Notes under the pieces: generated by a model
Databases searched by the model: none
What the model saw: the letters and a program-made list of their open reading frames with translations, nothing else
Told to the model about the DNA's origin: nothing
Shown: positions 1-9,146 of the stretch, piece after piece
Position numbering within the stretch: the stretch's first letter is position 1
How the letters are laid out: every line of letters begins with the position of its first letter
Made by a program: the position numbers and the translations under genes
NCBI GenBank assembly: GCA_025504975.1
Contig: JANUWI010000025.1
Coordinates: 1-14,612 of the forward strand
Source of the DNA: Plenodomus lindquistii
Lineage: Eukaryota > Ascomycota > Dothideomycetes > Pleosporales > Leptosphaeriaceae
Length of the DNA: 14,612 nucleotides
Reading direction: 5' to 3'

Positions 1-90
1 ATTTCTAATATTATCTTTTTTAGCTATACTATTACTAGTAGAAGTTTTCTTTATATTAGATAAAGTATCTACTATTTCTATATTAGTATT

Positions 91-290
91 ACTACTAGAA
101 GCTATATTATCTATACTATCTCTACTACTAGAAGCTATATTATCTATACTATCTCTACTAGTAAAAGCTATATTATCTATATAATCTCTACTACTAGAGG
201 CTATATATTCTATATTATTTTTACTACTAGAAGCTATATTTTCTATATTATTTTTATTTCTAAAAGCTATATTTTCTATAGTATTAATAC
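91..290 (-). repeat. 33 bp in-frame minisatellite (six units) in the OrsD-RecQ linker
   Basis: The word GCTATAT recurs at exactly 101, 134, 167, 200, 233 and 266, so the period is 33 bp. On the minus strand each unit encodes an 11-residue repeat of the form SSSRDSIDNIA. Units differ by base changes but none by length, so frame has been kept. Confidence 0.85.
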
Positions 291-582
291 TACTTATAGG
301 TACTTCTTCTATAGATCTAATACTATTTAAAAAAGTATTTTCTTTAGTAGAATTACTAGGTTTAAAGATAAAATCTATATAATTATCTATTTTATTATTT
401 AGTATTTTAGTTTCTATTTCTGTTAATAAAGTATTAACTTCTTCTTCTATATCCATATTTTTAGTAAATTTTAAAAATAAATCTTCTATTAGTTCTATAT
501 TAATACTAGAGAAGCTAGGAATAGTATTATTATCTAAAGTATTAGTAGATATACTACTAGACTCTAAAACTACACTACTATA

Positions 583-664
583 ATCTATATTATCTATATT
601 TTCTATATTATCTATATTATCTATATTATCTATATTATCTATATTATCTATATTATCTATATTC
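583..664 (-). repeat. 9 bp microsatellite encoding (Asn-Ile-Asp)n
   Basis: The motif TATCTATAT repeats about nine times. On the minus strand it encodes a run of Asn-Ile-Asp within the low-complexity linker of the OrsD-RecQ gene. The period is a multiple of three, so it does not disturb the frame. Confidence 0.85.
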
Positions 665-1866
665 TTTTCTACTTTTTTTTTACCTTTATTACTTTTTATA
701 GGTACTTTTACTAAAGAATTTCTATTTTTAATTTTATATACTTTATAATTAGGCTCTATATATATATTATTATTATTTAAATTATTAATATTACTTTCTA
801 TAGTAATAGAGCTAGAAGTAGTACTACTAGTAGAGCTACTAAAATTATAAACGCTATTACTTCTTTTATTTTTACTATTTTTAATTTTAGTTCTTTCTAT
901 ACTATTAAGATTTATATTATTAATAGTATCTATATTTTTAATATTATTATTACTTTCTTCTATATTACTATTATTATAAGCATCTATTTCTAAATTAAAT
1001 TCTTGCTCTAAATAATCTTTAGTAGTAGTAGTATTATATTTTTTACTTTTAATAATAACTTTAGGGCTTTTACTATTCTTTTTATTAGTACTAGGCTTAG
1101 ATTAACTATTTATAGAGCTAGAGTAATCTTTACTTAAATCTAATACTTCTATATTAGTATCTATATATTTCTCTATAGAAGAAAAGTACATATTTTTATA
1201 TTTTTCTTTATTTAATAAAGCTTTTTTTTTTCTTCTACTTATTTTACTAGGGGTAGTACTAGTTATATTATCTTCTATAGTAGATAAATTACTAGAATTC
1301 TTATTTTTATATACTATATTTTCTATATTATTATTACTATTAAAAAGTTCTTAATTTATATTAATACTAGATTGTATAGTATTACTAGAGTTAATATTTA
1401 TATCTTTATTACTATCTTTTTCTTTATTACCTATTATACTATTAGAGTTATCTATAGAATTATAGATATTTCTAGTAAAGTCTTTATTTTTTCTTAAATC
1501 TCTATTATCTAAGTTATAAAATTTAAATACTTTATTAGTAAAATCTATAGATTTTTGCTCTATAGAGCTTGTTCTAGTTCTAAATAAACTATAATCTCTA
1601 CTATATCTTAAACTACTAATTTTAGACGTGTAATTAAATAGTAAATTTTTAATTAAATTATTACTAGAATCTATTTCTTCTTCTTCTTCTTCTTTATCTA
1701 GATTAAATAGATTAAATTCTAGTCTACTATTAATTATATACTTAGCTAAATGCCTATAGCTATTAATAGTTAACTCTACTTCTAGAATTCTTTTAGATGT
1801 AATAGCTAATTGTTTACTAATTTCTTTACTAGTAATTTTTTTTTTTTTATTTTCTAATAAATAATA

Positions 1867-1912
1867 ACGTATTCTACTAGCAAGCTAGTTAACCTAGCAA
1901 GCTAGTTAAAAT
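1867..1912 (+). repeat. Left terminal inverted repeat of the Fot1-like element
   Basis: It starts ACGTATTCTACTAGCAAGC and ends GTTAAAAT. It matches the reverse complement of 3668-3713 over 46 bp with a single visible difference (A versus G at the sixteenth base). A TA at 1865-1866 immediately precedes it. Confidence 0.9.
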
Positions 1913-2149
1913 AGCTTGGCATTATAAACACTAAGTTTTTAATTATTATTATTATTACTATTAATATCTAACTCTACCGCTATAGAGCTTATATCTAATT
2001 TAGAAGTACTTTTTAAACCTTTCTAGCACGTATAAGCGTTATGCCTAGTCCCTCTATAATTACTACAGCGTTAGATACCTAGTTAAGTAGGTGCTTAACT
2101 ACTACTACTACGCGTATATTTTAATAGATTAGGCGCTGTAGTTAAGGCT

Positions 2150-3600
2150 GTAGCAGCCTATAACCTAGTACTATACTTAAAAGTACCTTTTTACTAGATC
2201 TTTTTTCTTTTACACCTTTTCTTTTTTATTATCTCTACTAATTACTCTTTAAGCTTATAGTTACAGGCTTAAAAAAGAGCGTTTTAGTATAGTATTAGTT
2301 TAGCTTTTTTTATAAGCTATAAAAAGCTAGCTTATATAGTTATAAGTAACTAAGTAAAAAACTTACGTATAAACTTTAACTAAAACCTAAATTTATAAGT
2401 ATTACTTAGAGTTTTTAATTACTATAGGTTTACTAGAGGGGAGGGTTAAAGTAGAGTATATAACTATATTTTAAAGCAATCTAATACTACCTGCGCGTTA
2501 GTAGAGACTAGCTTTAATACTTTAAAAGCCTTTTAATAGTTATTAACTATAAATACGTTAAAAAACGCGTTTTTAAAAGCTAGAAAGAAGCCTTTTTTAT
2601 TAATATAGAAAACGCGTTAGCGTGCTAAATTTTACACACGCTAGAAATACTTGCGCTTTAATAGTAAGAAACACACTATATTAAGTAGCTAGAGGATGTA
2701 GAATAAATAAAAGAGTATATAGAGTGTTAGAATCTTATTCTCTACGTAGTAGTTTTTAAACTTTTAGTTAAAGTAGCTTTTATAGCTATCTAAAATTAGT
2801 AACTAGTATACCTCTACTTTTTACGCCTTTGTATACGCGTTAAAGTGCTTTAACTACTCTAGTCTAAACACGTTATTTATCTAGCTATTTTTAAAAACTA
2901 AAAGTTTCTAGTTATAAAGGATACTAGCCTTTTTATACTACGCAGAGATGTGTACACGTTTTTTATAAATAATAAAAAGTAGAGTTATATTCTCTAAAGT
3001 ATATATACTCTAGATAATAGTAACCTACTTATAATTACCTAGCTAGATAAAGTCTAGCTAATTACATCTTTTAGAGCCTGTAATAACTTTTATAGACTTA
3101 ATTACGCCTATCTAGAAGCTAGTCTTGTTAAAGTTATAGACGTTATTATTCTAGATACTATACTTAGCTTTTATTTTATCTACAAGCTTAAACTACGCGC
3201 TAATAATCTCTAGATCCTTCTACTTTATTCTCTGCCTATTTTTTATTTAATTAAAAGCTATTTTAAGCTTGCTAAAGCGCGTTATAAAGCGCTTAGCCTA
3301 GTACTTACCTACTAGTGTTCTATTATATACCTCTAGTATTTTATTAGCTATATTTTCTACCTTGCACAGCTAGAGGGCAAACTTTTATAAATTAAGGTTA
3401 AGAATATATTAGATAATTATCTACTTTTTAGTAGCAGTAAGTTTCTAGTAGTTAGGTTAAGTTTAGAAGTGTAAAGTAATTCTATTAATCTATTTAAAAA
3501 GCCTGCGTTAATTAATGCTAAAAGCTGCAGCTGTAGTTTAATAGCTTTTAAATTAGCTAGCTTTATAGGCTTAGATAGTAAGCTATATTCTCCTTTTATT
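2150..3600 (-). pseudogene. Fot1/pogo-family DDE transposase, RIP-inactivated
   Basis: One minus-strand frame shows the order of a Fot1-like transposase, interrupted by many TAG/TAA. Recognisable blocks are KVENIANKILEVY and VGKY-stop-AKRFITRF (HTH_Tnp_Tc5-like DNA binding, about 3290-3365), YNFNKTSF (3120-3138), GVIKSIKVITGSKRCN, WLKHF-like LKHFNAYTKAQKVE, LLILDSYKSY (about 2776-2805), and LLNIVCFLLLKRKYF (about 2645-2690). The catalytic triad positions lie in the same frame: codons 3127-3129 (now Asn), 2788-2790 (Asp kept) and 2680-2682 (now Asn), giving 35 residues between the second and third, the DD35D spacing. Asp to Asn is a G-to-A change that RIP readily makes. The C-terminus is Lys/Arg-rich (KKRKRCKRKK). 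The exact start and stop cannot be recovered, so the coordinates are approximate. Confidence 0.82.
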
Positions 3601-3667
3601 CTATATTAGCAGCTCGCGACGTTATTAGTCTATAGTAGGGTAATAGAATAAGTATAAAGCTTAGCAG

Positions 3668-3713
3668 ATTTTAACTAGCTTGCTAGGTTAACTAGCTCGC
3701 TAGTAGAATACGT
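3668..3713 (-). repeat. Right terminal inverted repeat of the Fot1-like element
   Basis: Read on the minus strand it starts ACGTATTCTACTAGCGAGC and is followed by the same GTTAACCTAGCAAGC core as the left end. The TA at 3714-3715 is the second copy of the target duplication. The TIR contains an internal near-repeat of CTAGCAAGCTAGTTAA, possibly a transposase binding unit. Confidence 0.9.
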
Positions 3714-6079
3714 TAGCTAAATTTATAGTTATTATTTTCTATAAAATATAGAAAGTTATATATAGGTATTATAAAGATAATATATACTTTAATAATACTA
3801 GATAATTTAGAAGTTAAAAATCTTATAATACTATTATCTTTATCTATTATATTATTAGTTTTACTATAAATAGTTTCTAGTCTTATTAACTTAGTATTAT
3901 TATCTATAAATATATTTCTTTTTTCTAAAATAATAGAATTAAAATACTTTAGTATTTCTACTTCTGTACCTCTAATAGGGCAAGTAGAAAGAATATAAAC
4001 TTCTAGTGCTAGAAGCTTTATAAACTCTAATCTAGTATCTAAGTACTTTCTAATACTTTCTCTATTATATCTAGATTTATTATTACTATCTTTAGCTATA
4101 AAAAACCTATTTAAAGTACTATTATTAATTTCTATACTTTCTAAAAAGAAATTACCTTTTTTTTCTAAGTTAAAAGTATTATTATTATAGAGTTCTTTTA
4201 TAAAATAGAAGTTACTTTATGTATTATTATTATTATCCTGTATATTATTAATATTTAAGTCTAGATCTTTATAGTTATACTTTAAAAGACTAGTAAATAA
4301 AATCTCTTCTAATTTATCTTCTATATAATAAAATAGTTCTTTTAACTTAGTTATTTTAACTTCTTTATTATCTATAACTATAGTATTAAAATCTATATCT
4401 TTTATTCTAGCTTTACCTAAAGTATTACTATTAATCTTTAGAGTATAAGCTCTAATTCTAGTAAGTTCTTCTATACAATTATTAGAGTTAAAAGTAAGTA
4501 ATTTTTTATAGTTAGTAAAAAATATACTATCTATATTAGGTTTTTCTAAGCTTTCTTTTTCTTTTTTAGATAGATTTTCTTTAATTAATATATTATATGC
4601 TTTTAAATCTTCTATATAGTAATCTTTAATTAATTCTAGAAAAACTAGTCTTATAGTATATAATAATTGCGAGCAATCTCTAGCAATATTACTAGCATTT
4701 TTAGGTTCTTTATTAGGTGTTTTAATAGCTAAAATAGCTAAATAAGTAATTAAAGGACTATTAAATATACTATATTCTTCTAAACTAACTTATTCTATAG
4801 GCTAGATTAAAATATCTTCTATAATTAATACTAAGTATTTATTTATAATTTTAGTTCTACTTTCTTTAAGTACTTTTAAACTATTTTCTAAAGAATCTAT
4901 ATTAGTACTATTACTATTATTATTATTAGTAATATTACTACTACTAGAGCTTTTATTATATAAAGTATTAATACTACTAGTTAGTCTATTTTTTTTGTCT
5001 ATACTATATTTTATAGCTTTAATTAAAGTTTTTAATAGTTTATTTAAATTACTTGTAATAATAGGCTGTATATTTAAATAATTAGAGTCTATTAATTTTA
5101 ATTCTCTTACTCTAATAAGATATACTATAAATAAAGCTAGATTACTATAATAGTGTCTAATAGAATCTTTACTATCTAGCTTTTTAAAAGGAATTAAATT
5201 TTTTTCCTCTATAGTATTAAGCCTTTCTTTAGCTAATTACTATAATATTCTTTTACTATACTTTTCTATATTATTACTAAAGCTAGGTAAAGTCTCTTTA
5301 AATATAGTATTATATAAAATAAACTCTATTTCCTCTTTATTATTAGTTGTTTTTGCAATAGGAACTAGAACTAAAGATACTAGCTTATTTAAATCTTTAT
5401 TATTATAGTATCTATAAAACTCTAATTTTCTTAATAGAGTAGGTATTTCTCTATTTTCTAGATTATTAAAAGATATACTATTATTAGTACTTTCTTTAAT
5501 AAAATCTTTATAGTTTGTTATAGATATATCTATATTACTTAAAGAGTTACTATATATAATTTCTTTACTATTATTAAAATTATTAGAGGTAATAAATAGC
5601 TTATTATATTTAGGATTACTAAATAGATTTTGTATATTTATATTATCTTTAAAATAAGAACTATTATCTTTTAATCTATTTTTATTACTTATATTATGTA
5701 CTATATTATTATGCTCTTTTATTTTCTTTAAACTAGTACTTAAGTAATTACAATTACTATATAAACACTTAAAACCTTTAGTTTCTTTAATTAATTCTTT
5801 AAAGTTATATTTATAATCTTCTATAGTTAAATCTATATAGTTAGTAATAGATAAATTATCTATTTTATATTTAATATTATCTAGTTCTTTTCTATTCTTT
5901 TTATGCTTAGTAATTAAATGCTTTATAATATTTTCTTTACTATTATTACTAGAATTTAAGCTAGTTTTACAACTAGTATCTTTACAAATTACTAGTCCTA
6001 AAGCTTTAAAATATACTAAATTAAAGTTTAGAGACTCTCCTTTAGTATATTCTATATTTTTAGTAGTACTTAAAGATAT
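3714..6079 (-). pseudogene. OrsD-RecQ (telomere-linked helicase-like) gene, copy A, 5' segment with OrsD zinc fingers and PxRGTE middle domain
   Basis: The minus strand reads open in one frame with at least five scattered stops (5240-5242, 5237-5239, 4802-4804, 4790-4792, 4217-4219). The N-terminus has two C-x4-C...H-x4-H fingers: one after GLVICKDTSC (cysteine codons 5984-5986 and 5969-5971, histidines 5918-5920 and 5903-5905), the second at 5696-5767 after GFKCLYSNC. This pair is typical of the OrsD/DUF3505 domain. Further on are ARDCSQLLYTIRL near 4660 and CPIRGTEVEILKYFNS near 3970, which match the block between OrsD and the RecQ helicase in fungal telomere-linked helicases. No ATG is available at the start. 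The ATA at 6077-6079 is my guess for a RIP-altered ATG, about 30 codons before the first finger. The coding frame stops at the transposon and resumes at 1866. Gene class is fairly sure; exact ends are not. Confidence 0.75.
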
Positions 6080-6558
6080 AATAAAAGAAAAAAAAATTAT
6101 ACTTATTTTATTTATATATTATTCTTATAGAGGTTAGTATATTTAATATAATTTAGAAATATAAAAGATAGTTTTAAACTTACTTTAAAGGAATAATATA
6201 ATCTATAGGTATTACTATAGTAGAGAAAATAGCTTTTTTTAAAAATTTTCTAGTATAGATTAGCTTCTAATCTATAGGTATAAAGTATAAAATAGATAGA
6301 TAGACTTACTATAATAAATATAAAAAGATTATAGGTTATAAAGTATAAAAAGAAGTTTAATATTAGTTACTTTAGTTAAGTAAAAGTAAAAATAAAAGTA
6401 AAAGATAGAGTTATAAGTAAAGATAGTTAGAAAGAAAAAAAGAAAGCTAGATTTATACTTAAAAATAAAAAGCTATTACTAATAGTTCTAAGTTATAAAC
6501 TATACTCTAAGCGTTTAAAACTATATTAATTTATTAGTTATCTATTAAAAATAGCTTT
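6080..6558. other. Divergent intergenic region between copy A and the 6856 gene
   Basis: No gene is visible. The minus frame of the OrsD gene stays open a little upstream of 6079 to about 6112, where a TAA closes it. A 9 bp-arm hairpin with a GCTTC loop lies at 6254-6276. About 6380-6470 is purine-rich (AAAGTAAAA runs). The region should contain the promoter of copy A and, together with the following AT array, separates it from the plus-strand gene at 6856. No promoter motif can be named with confidence. Confidence 0.4.
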
Positions 6559-6687
6559 TTAATTATTAATTATTAATTTTTAATTATTAATTATTAATTA
6601 TTAATTATTAATTATTAATTATTAATTATTAATTATTAATTATTAATTATTAATTATTAATTATAAATTATAAATTATTAATTATTA
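6559..6687 (+). repeat. TTAATTA heptamer microsatellite, left array
   Basis: A run of about seventeen near-perfect 7 bp units, TTAATTA, slightly degenerate at both ends (TTTTTAATTA, TATAAATTA). The same unit appears in reverse-complement orientation at 8152-8345. Confidence 0.9.
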
Positions 6688-6855
6688 GTAATCTACTAGA
6701 TATATAGTATAGAGTTAGAATATTTAAAGAGTAAAGAGTTTAGAATAATTCTTTAAATATAAACTCTATTTTCTATAACTACTACTTAAATTCTAAAAAC
6801 CCTAAGTTAGTATTATAAAATAAAATTATAATCTAAGCTAATTACTATAGTTAAA

Positions 6856-7481
6856 ATGTTTTCTTTTACTTCTTCTAATATAGATAGCTATAAGCTAGCT
6901 CTAAAAAAGCCTAATATTTTTTTTAGAAATACTTTAAAAGATAACTCTATTATCTCTACTTTTATAGTAGGAAAAGAAGTATATAATATTAGAGATATTA
7001 AAAGTAATAAAGTAATAGGTTTTTTAGGGTATTTACTTTTTAAAAATAAAGTTAAAAGCCTTATAGGTTTTATTTTAAATAAAGCTTTAAAACTTAACTA
7101 TAAAAGATTTATTATTCTAGCTTATAATACACAGAAAAAAGAATATTATTATCTTATTTATAATAATAGAATAGTAAAAGAAAAGTCTACTATTAAAGTA
7201 GAAGATTTTAAAAAAGACTTTAGTTATTTTAAAAGACTTATACTAGTAGATAATAGGTTAGTTTATTTAACTTTAATATACTATATATACTAACTATATT
7301 TAGAAGAATTAATACTATAGTTAGTAGTTTTTATAATAGTAGAAACTTTGCTTCTACTCTAGATAGTAATAATAATAGAGATAGTAGTACTTTAGAAAGT
7401 AATAAAGAAAAGTTAGAAAACTCTAGCTTTTTAGAGAATTTATATCTAGATAATAATCTAGAGTTAGAGCTAGAAGAATAG
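6856..7481 (+). CDS. Hypothetical protein, two exons (6856-7256, 7304-7481), about 192 aa
   Basis: I do not recognise the protein. The first ATG frame runs to a TAA at 7291-7293, but a good fungal intron fits inside it: donor GTTAGT at 7257, branch TACTAAC at about 7290, acceptor TTTAG ending 7303 (47 bases). Splicing gives an in-frame second exon rich in Ser, Asn, Glu and Leu with an acidic end (LELELEE) and a TAG at 7479-7481. No signal peptide or membrane helix is evident. Exon 1 holds a plausible beta-rich core (residues about 85-115: YKRFIILAYNTQKKEYYYLI) followed by IKVEDFKKDFSYFKRL. Codons are skewed to A/T as in the RIP-decayed neighbours, yet no stop interrupts the spliced frame. It could be a lightly decayed duplicated gene or a live AT-rich one. 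The unspliced 145-residue reading is the alternative. Confidence 0.5.
7257..7303 (+). other. Predicted intron of the 6856 gene
   Basis: 47 bases with a GTTAGT donor, a TATACTAACT branch-site match about 10 bases from the end, and a TTTAG acceptor. Removing it joins two frames that are each open, which is the main support. Confidence 0.55.
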
Positions 7482-8151
7482 TTTTATAAAAGAATAAATC
7501 TAGTAATAACTAGAGATATTTTTAAATTACTAGTATAAAAAGCTAATTTTATTTTTATTAGTTTTATTATAAAAAAGATAAATTATATAATTTTTTTTAA
7601 TCTAAAGCTATATATAACTTTTTTTTATTTTTTCTTTATTTATTAAACTTTTTTTTTAAACTAATTTATACTAAAACTTACAAGTTATTAAAAAAAAGAT
7701 TAATTATAAAAAAGCTATATTTCTTTAAACTATGTATTTTATAAATTAGAACTACTAGAAAATAATAAAAAATAGTTTTCTAACTTTTTTTATACTATCT
7801 ATTACTAATATATATATTAAAAGGGACTATATAGATTTTAAAATAGATAGTATTTATAGACAATAGTATATAAAATAGTATTACTTTTTTAAGTATATAT
7901 AGTTTTAGTATAAACGTAAAGTATAATAGATTTTTATTATAAAAATCTAGGTATTTTAAATAGTTATGCTAGTAATAAAGCTATATACTAGAAAAACTAT
8001 TTATAGTATAATATATATATAGTATAAAATTAATTATATTATATTATCTTTAAGTAATTATACTAATAATTAATAAATAGTATAATCTTTTTTATTTTAT
8101 TATCTTATTAAAAAGTAATAATATAATTAATTACTAATAACTTATAATAGT
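7482..8151. other. AT-rich intergenic DNA
   Basis: No coding frame or RNA gene is visible on either strand. It holds poly-A/T runs (7590-7700) and a 10 bp-arm hairpin at 7927-7949 (arms TAGATTTTTA and TAAAAATCTA, loop TTA). CpA and TpG are very scarce, consistent with RIP-decayed repeat sequence whose origin is no longer readable. Confidence 0.4.
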
Positions 8152-8345
8152 ATAAATAATAAATAATTAATAATTAATAATTAATAATAAATAATTAATA
8201 ATTAATAATTAGTAATTAATAATTAATAATTAAGATTTAATAATTAATAATAAAGATTAATTAATAATTAATAATAAAGATTAATTAATAATTAATAATA
8301 AATAATTTATAATAAATAATTAATAATTAATACTTAATAATTTAT
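8152..8345 (-). repeat. TTAATTA heptamer microsatellite, right array (opposite orientation)
   Basis: Plus-strand text is AATTAAT repeated with interruptions (TAATAAAGATTAATTAATAA occurs twice). It is the reverse complement of the unit at 6559-6687, so the two arrays face each other across about 1.5 kb holding the 6856 gene. It is less regular than the left array. Confidence 0.8.
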
Positions 8346-8592
8346 TTTTTATTATTAAATAGCTTTATATATATCTATTATATATAAGTTTAACTCTAAT
8401 AGAACTAGTATAGAAATAGTAAATACTTAGTAATAGACCTAGTTTTTTTTTTATAAAAAGAGTTACTTTTTTTTAATTCTTCTTTCTATCTATTATCTTT
8501 TTACTCTAATATCTACTATATTATTATATACTATCTACTAGTTTAAAGTATATTATTTTACTACTCTATTTTAGCTTTAACTAATTGTTTAG
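8346..8592. promoter_or_regulatory. Upstream region of the 8593 gene
   Basis: The last 130 bases before the ATG are pyrimidine-rich on the plus strand (TTCTTCTTTCTATCTATT, CTACTCTATTTTAGC), a common feature of filamentous-fungal promoters and leaders. TATATA stretches occur at 8369-8385. No specific binding site can be named. Confidence 0.3.
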
Positions 8593-9062
8593 ATGTCTTT
8601 ACTTAATATTAATAGTTTAGAAAATAAAGATACTTCTAATCTAAGCTATAACTTAGTTAAAGGTTTTCCTAATTCCTTAGAATTTTCTAAAAATAAAATA
8701 TTTAGCTCTTATAGTACTAATAATAACTATAAAGTTCTTATTACTAGTACTACTAAAAGAGATAAAATAGAACAGGTTTTAAGCTTTTTAAATACTTATA
8801 TTATTTATAAAGACTTAGAAAATACTATTAGTAAGTAGTATACTTATTTTTTAAAATTTAACTAATAGCTTTAGGTATTATTATTATATAAGAGATAGAT
8901 AAGCAAATCTACTATTTAAGTTATTATAATAAAAATACTAAAGAAGAAAAGAAAGGATTTTATAATAGAAAGAATTTAAATATTAAAGAGATATTAGATA
9001 TAGTAACTTCTAATCTAGTACACCTAGATAATAATTCTAATAAAAAAGATTTTAGTATATAA
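8593..9062 (+). pseudogene. Hypothetical protein gene, two exons (8593-8830, 8875-9062), one internal stop
   Basis: I do not recognise the protein. Exon 1 opens MSLLNINSLENKD and contains NNYKVLITSTTKRDKIEQVL, a likely small alpha/beta core. The first frame ends at a TAG soon after a strong donor, GTAAGT at 8831. With a branch at TTAACTAAT and acceptor CTTTAG ending 8874 the intron is 44 bases. A second acceptor at 8868 is in the same frame but too close to the branch. Exon 2 then reads IIII-stop-EIDKQIYYLSYYN...HLDNNSNKKDFSI and ends with TAA at 9060-9062, about 141 codons in all. The single TAA at 8889-8891 is what RIP makes from CAA. Some CpA survives (CAAATC, CACCTA), so damage is mild. 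A distant likeness to the 6856 protein (a hydrophobic strand, then EYYYLIYNN versus QIYYLSYYN) is only suggestive. Confidence 0.5.
8831..8874 (+). other. Predicted intron of the 8593 gene
   Basis: 44 bases, donor GTAAGT, branch TTAACTAAT, acceptor TTTAG about ten bases later. It joins exon 1 to an otherwise open 62-codon exon 2. Confidence 0.55.
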
Positions 9063-9099
9063 AGTAGTTTTTTATTACTATACTTTTATATTTATAGTT

Positions 9100-9146
9100 A
9101 TTAAAAACCTAGTATAAAGTAACTTACTTTATACTAGGTTTTTAAT
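9100..9146. repeat. Perfect 47 bp palindrome (23 bp arms, 1-base centre)
   Basis: The left arm 9100-9122 and right arm 9124-9146 are exact reverse complements around C9123; the core word is ACCTAGTATAAAGTAA. It begins 38 bases after the stop of the 8593 gene, so it would form a hairpin in that gene's 3' UTR or act as a boundary. It resembles none of the other hairpins in the window. Confidence 0.9.

Larger units (their letters stand above)
1..1866 (-). pseudogene. OrsD-RecQ (telomere-linked helicase-like) gene, copy A, segment 3' of the transposon insertion (runs off the left edge)
   Basis: This is the continuation of the gene whose 5' part lies at 3714-6079. The minus strand reads open in one frame from the transposon junction to base 1, apart from at least two stops (TAA at 1351-1353 and 1102-1104) of the kind RIP makes from CAA, CAG or TGG. 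The first about 150 codons resemble the end of the middle domain of fungal OrsD-RecQ proteins: a TSKEISKQL segment, then SYRHLAKYI, a run of six glutamates (1674-1691), then a conserved-looking block ending near 1520. After that comes a low-complexity Ser/Asn/Ile/Asp linker with a 9 bp and a 33 bp in-frame repeat. The helicase domain is expected beyond base 1 and is not visible. Family assignment is from motif memory. The gene is presumably non-functional. Confidence 0.7.
1867..3713 (-). mobile_element. Fot1/pogo-type (Molly-like) DNA transposon, RIP-decayed, with TA target duplication
   Basis: The element is 1847 bp, the usual size of Fot1-like elements (about 1.85-1.9 kb). Both ends carry a 46 bp terminal inverted repeat beginning ACGTATTCTACTAGC, with one visible mismatch. 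TA dinucleotides flank it at 1865-1866 and 3714-3715, the target duplication expected of the Tc1-mariner-pogo superfamily. Inside, the minus strand encodes a broken transposase. The base composition differs from the host gene in keeping more CpG (several CGCG), since RIP removes CpA rather than CpG. The element lies inside the OrsD-RecQ gene. Taking out the element plus one TA joins the two gene halves in one frame, so the insertion boundary is well supported. Confidence 0.9.

Noticed and set aside
1867..3713. Independent host gene in the GC-richer block
   Set aside because: Inverted ends, TA duplication and transposase motifs explain the whole block.
1..6079. Bacterial or organellar low-GC genome as the source
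   Set aside because: The bias is specific to missing CpA/TpG rather than low GC alone, CpG persists in the transposon, and spliceosomal introns and fungal gene families are present.
7482..8151. Continuation of the 6856 gene beyond 7481
   Set aside because: Stops are frequent in all plus frames and no splice pair gives a sustained frame.
6559..8345. Telomere or origin of replication
   Set aside because: The heptamer TTAATTA does not match the fungal telomere repeat TTAGGG even allowing for RIP, and AT richness alone does not define an origin here.
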